Made by a program: the position numbers and the translations under genes. Positions 5,991 through 8,043 of a stretch of DNA of 8,043 nucleotides are shown one piece after another (within the stretch, counting starts at the first letter, position 1; each line of letters begins with the position of its first letter). Source of the stretch: Acidobacteriota bacterium (GTDB lineage Bacteria > Acidobacteriota > Terriglobia > Terriglobales > Acidobacteriaceae); the NCBI GenBank assembly GCA_003225595.1, contig QIAR01000478.1:1-8043 (forward strand), in the 5' to 3' direction. Under the pieces are notes generated by a model. The model saw only the letters and a list, made by a program, of their open reading frames with translations, was not told the DNA's origin and ran no database searches.

Positions 5991-6145
5991 TTCTTTACAT
6001 TCTTTAGGTGAAGTTTTCATTGCGACGCAGCGTGACAGAGTGAAGAATTCCTGCAAGTCACGAAATTGAATTCGTTAAGCATAGGGAAACATTTCTCAAT
6101 TGCGGCTGTCTGTTCGGGCGGATCCCCTACGAAGGCTTTCTAAAT

Positions 6146-6769
6146 ATGCCGATTGCCAAGCCGAAACTGCTGTTTTGTCTAATTACCAGCCTTTTTTGTC
6201 TAACCTTCGGGGTCGGGTGCCGTGGCTTCTTCGTGAATCCGACCCTTACCACGATTACGGTCGGGCCTGCCACACCTTCGGTTCAACAGGGCAGCACATT
6301 GCAGATGACCGCGACGGGAACCTTCGACGACGGCAGCAAGAAGACGCTGACCGGTAACGTCACCTGGAGCACTTCAGACGTCGCCACGGCCACCGTAAGC
6401 AGCTCGGGAGTAGTGACGGGTGTGGCGCCAGGCACGGCAACTATTACCGCTACTTCGGGCACGGTCAGCGGCTCTACTACGGTTACAGTCACGGTCGCCA
6501 ACCTGGTCTCTATTGCAGTTACGCCCACGAATCCCAGCATCAAGCAAGGCGCAACTCAGCAGTTTACTGCGATCGGTACAATCCAGGGCGGGGGAACGGT
6601 GGACCTCACCACGTCGGCCACTTGGAATTCATCCAATCCCACCGCGGCGACAATTGACGCTAACGGTTTGGCAACGGCGCAGTCCGTCACCGTAACCCAA
6701 ACCACGAACATCACGGCGACTTCGGGCAGCATTGTGAGCACTGCGGCGGTTCTGACTGTCAATCCTTAA
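6146..6769 (+). CDS. Two-domain Big2 (bacterial Ig-like) surface lipoprotein
   Basis: This is a 207-residue exported protein, probably anchored at the cell envelope. Residues 1-24 form a signal sequence (Lys5, Lys7, hydrophobic 8-23) ending GVG before Cys25. That is a loose lipobox, because the -3 residue is Gly rather than Leu, Val or Ile. GFFVNPTL (27-34) follows, as in many acidobacterial Big2 lipoproteins. Two tandem Ig-like Big2 domains follow, at about 35-117 and 119-205. Each runs from a strand such as TITVGPATPSVQQG or SIAVTPTNPSIKQG, through a VTW or ATW core (72-74, 158-160) and a GVVTGVAPGT- or GLATA-type turn, to ITATSG (100-105, 189-194). No enzymatic or cell-wall-binding domain is present, so a structural or adhesive role is the most that can be inferred. 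GAAGG at 6131-6135 is a plausible Shine-Dalgarno 10 nt from the ATG. pfkA begins 17 nt downstream. Confidence 0.9.
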   Translation: MPIAKPKLLFCLITSLFCLTFGVGCRGFFVNPTLTTITVGPATPSVQQGSTLQMTATGTFDDGSKKTLTGNVTWSTSDVATATVSSSGVVTGVAPGTATITATSGTVSGSTTVTVTVANLVSIAVTPTNPSIKQGATQQFTAIGTIQGGGTVDLTTSATWNSSNPTAATIDANGLATAQSVTVTQTTNITATSGSIVSTAAVLTVNP

Positions 6770-6770
6770 C

Positions 6771-6777
6771 GGGAGAG
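6771..6777 (+). promoter_or_regulatory. Shine-Dalgarno of pfkA
   Basis: GGGAGAG lies 9 nt before the pfkA ATG and starts one base after the stop codon of the Big2 gene. It is one of the best ribosome-binding sites in the window. It fixes the pfkA start at 6787 and supports translation from a shared transcript. Confidence 0.75.
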
Positions 6778-6786
6778 CCGGCCTCC

Positions 6787-7851
6787 ATGCCAGACATCCG
6801 CTGCATCGGCATTTGCACCGGAGGCGGCGATGCCCCTGGCCTCAATGCCGTCATCCGTGCCGCGGTCAAAGCTGCGATCCTCAAGTATAAGTGGAAAGTC
6901 ATTGGCATTTCTGACGGCTTCGACGGTCTGATCTGGCCGGAAAAATCTCGCGAGCTCACGCTCAAAGACGTCAGCGGCATCCTGCCTCGTGGCGGCACCA
7001 TCCTCGGCACCACCAACCGCGGCAATCCCTTCCACTACAAGATGGTCGAGAATGGCCAGGAAGTCACGCGCGACATCTCCGATCAAGTGATCGCCAATGC
7101 CCTCAAGCTCGGAATCGATGCCGTCATCACCATCGGCGGTGATGGCTCACAGAAGATTGCACTCGACCTTTTCCAAAAGGGCATGAACATCGTCGGCGTT
7201 CCCAAGACCATCGACAACGATCTCTCTGCCACCGAAGTCACCTTCGGCTTCGATACCGCGCTGCACACAGCCACCGACGCGGTCGACAAAATCCATACCA
7301 CAGCCGAATCGCACCACCGAATCATGGTGGTTGAAGTTATGGGGCGCGACGCGGGCTGGATCGCGCTCGAGGCAGGCATTGCCGGGGGCGCACACGTCAT
7401 TCTGATCCCCGAGATTCAGTTCACCGTCGAGAATATCTGCAAATACGTGACCGAGCGGGAAGGCTACGGCAAACGTTTCACTATTGTTGTGGTCGCGGAA
7501 GGCATCCAGTTGCCCCCGGAATTGAAGGAGAATCGCCGTGCCGGATCAGTGGGCAATCTGGTCGGCGATGCCATCGCGCTGCGTGCTCACAAAGAAGTGC
7601 GGGTGAGCGTGTTGGGACATATCCAGCGAGGGGGATCGCCTACACCCTTCGATCGCATCCTGGCCACACGCTTCGGCGTAGCCGCCGTGGACCTGATCGC
7701 CGCGGGCGGCTTCGGCAAAATGGTCTGTTTGCAGCAGGAGCGCATCCGCGCAGTAGACATCGCGCAAGCGGTCGGCCGGTTGAAGACGGTCGATCCTCAA
7801 GGCGAAATCGTCCGCGCAGCTCGTGCGATCGGCATTTGTTTCGGCGATTAG
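6787..7851 (+). CDS. pfkA: 6-phosphofructokinase, ATP-type active site in the mixed-substrate subfamily
   Basis: This cytoplasmic enzyme phosphorylates fructose 6-phosphate to the 1,6-bisphosphate, the committed step of glycolysis. It has 354 residues, slightly longer than the E. coli enzyme (320). Landmarks are TGGGDAPGLNAVIR (11-24, phosphoryl-donor loop), GGDGS (117-121), PKTIDND (139-145) with Asp143 as catalytic base, MGRDAGWIA (185-193), VAEG (236-239) and LGHIQRGGSPTPFDR (276-290) for sugar phosphate binding. Gly120 sits where PPi-dependent enzymes carry Asp, which predicts ATP use. Lys140 sits where E. coli has Gly, which is typical of the group III/mixed subfamily also found in actinobacteria. 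The classical E. coli allosteric effector site cannot be assessed from motifs alone. It starts 17 nt after the Big2 gene behind a strong Shine-Dalgarno, so it is probably co-transcribed. No clear terminator follows. Confidence 0.96.
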   Translation: MPDIRCIGICTGGGDAPGLNAVIRAAVKAAILKYKWKVIGISDGFDGLIWPEKSRELTLKDVSGILPRGGTILGTTNRGNPFHYKMVENGQEVTRDISDQVIANALKLGIDAVITIGGDGSQKIALDLFQKGMNIVGVPKTIDNDLSATEVTFGFDTALHTATDAVDKIHTTAESHHRIMVVEVMGRDAGWIALEAGIAGGAHVILIPEIQFTVENICKYVTEREGYGKRFTIVVVAEGIQLPPELKENRRAGSVGNLVGDAIALRAHKEVRVSVLGHIQRGGSPTPFDRILATRFGVAAVDLIAAGGFGKMVCLQQERIRAVDIAQAVGRLKTVDPQGEIVRAARAIGICFGD

Positions 7852-7939
7852 CCCGCATGTGCCGGGTCATTTGCACACGGCGGTATCGATAGAAATCGCA
7901 TTCCCCCAACACCACGTCGTGCACCTCAATAATGGGCGG

Positions 7940-8043
7940 CTAAGCGCGGCAGAGCTCGGAAATGAGAGTTTCCCTTCGATCAAGCGCCATTCGGTCGATG
8001 CGCTTGAGGACGAGAGCGTATCCAGTGAACGAGAGCACGGAGA
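7940..8043 (-). CDS. Possible 3' end of a leftward gene (partial, unrecognised)
   Basis: From the right edge a minus-strand frame reads 33 residues before a TAG at 7940-7942. It starts with a short hydrophobic stretch (SVLSFTGYALVL) followed by a charged tail (KRIDRMALDRRETLISELCRA). Third codon positions are mostly G or C, as in the other genes here, and the composition is protein-like, suggesting the tail of a membrane protein. The other two frames on this strand are less convincing: one is closed by a TGA within about 20 codons, the other reads as low-quality Ser/Cys/Trp-rich sequence. The gene would converge on pfkA. The start and most of the gene lie outside the window and I do not recognise a family. 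Confidence 0.35.
   Translation of the reverse strand, partial: SVLSFTGYALVLKRIDRMALDRRETLISELCRA

Larger units (their letters stand above)
5790..6145. other. Divergent regulatory spacer between the M28 and Big2 genes
   Basis: This 356-bp region holds no convincing gene. From left to right it contains the presumed M28 promoter region (no clear hexamers), a strong palindrome at 5844-5865, a pair of direct repeats (GCCGGAAG at 5872 and 5933; AAGACCCAAGCC at 5877 and 5945), an ACCTGNN heptamer run at 5912-5932, an extended -10 box at 5982-5990 and a leader of about 150 nt for the Big2 gene. In that leader CGTGAC (6031-6036) and GTCACG (6057-6062) are inverted repeats. Confidence 0.6.

Noticed and set aside
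6787..7851. PPi-dependent phosphofructokinase
   Set aside because: The Asp of the GGDD motif diagnostic for PPi use is replaced by Gly (GGDGS), so ATP is the more likely donor.
7852..7866. Intrinsic terminator after pfkA (CCCG...CGGG)
   Set aside because: The stem is only 4 bp with a 7-nt loop and no T-run follows.
7640..7924. Minus-strand frame from a GTG at 7924 into pfkA
   Set aside because: Most of it lies antisense to the conserved 3' end of pfkA and turns Arg/Ser/Pro-rich there; only the first 25 residues look protein-like.

Overview
The window (about 58% G+C by eye) looks like a chromosomal segment of an acidobacterium of the Terriglobia/Koribacter type. The signs are a long-form NadA preceded by what reads as an NAD+-I (nadA-motif) riboswitch, a class I know only from Acidobacteria; a DUF2203 protein; two exported peptidases; a two-domain Big2 lipoprotein with the 'GFFVNPTL' start common in that group; and intergenic spacers full of short heptamer and palindrome repeats. 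The taxonomic call is inference from gene families, not from a marker gene.

Layout. 1-276: non-coding leader of nadA, with a tandem two-domain aptamer at about 132-249 and a weak Shine-Dalgarno at 261-265. 277-1389 (+): nadA, quinolinate synthase. 1390-1573: spacer with degenerate G+C-rich repeats and a heptamer tandem repeat. 1574-2011 (+): DUF2203 protein; its stop codon lies inside an inverted copy of that heptamer repeat. 2169-4187 (-): secreted S9 serine peptidase (beta-propeller plus alpha/beta hydrolase). 4188-4280: short spacer with a dispersed-repeat-like element. 4281-5789 (-): secreted M28 zinc peptidase with a probable PA insert. 5790-6145: divergent spacer holding a 10-bp-arm palindrome, direct repeats, an ACCTGNN heptamer run and a likely extended -10 promoter. 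6146-6769 (+): Big2 lipoprotein. 6787-7851 (+): 6-phosphofructokinase of the ATP/PPi 'mixed' subfamily. 7852-8043: spacer, then the possible 3' end of a leftward gene.

How the parts work together. nadA makes quinolinate for NAD synthesis and is probably controlled by the cofactor itself through the leader RNA. The two leftward peptidases probably form an M28-to-S9 transcription unit that degrades peptides outside the cytoplasm. The Big2 gene and pfkA are only 17 nt apart, so they are probably co-transcribed although their roles look unrelated. I see no mobile element, CRISPR array, tRNA or rRNA. The most notable system is the riboswitch upstream of nadA; it is a known class, and its expression platform here is the part worth studying.
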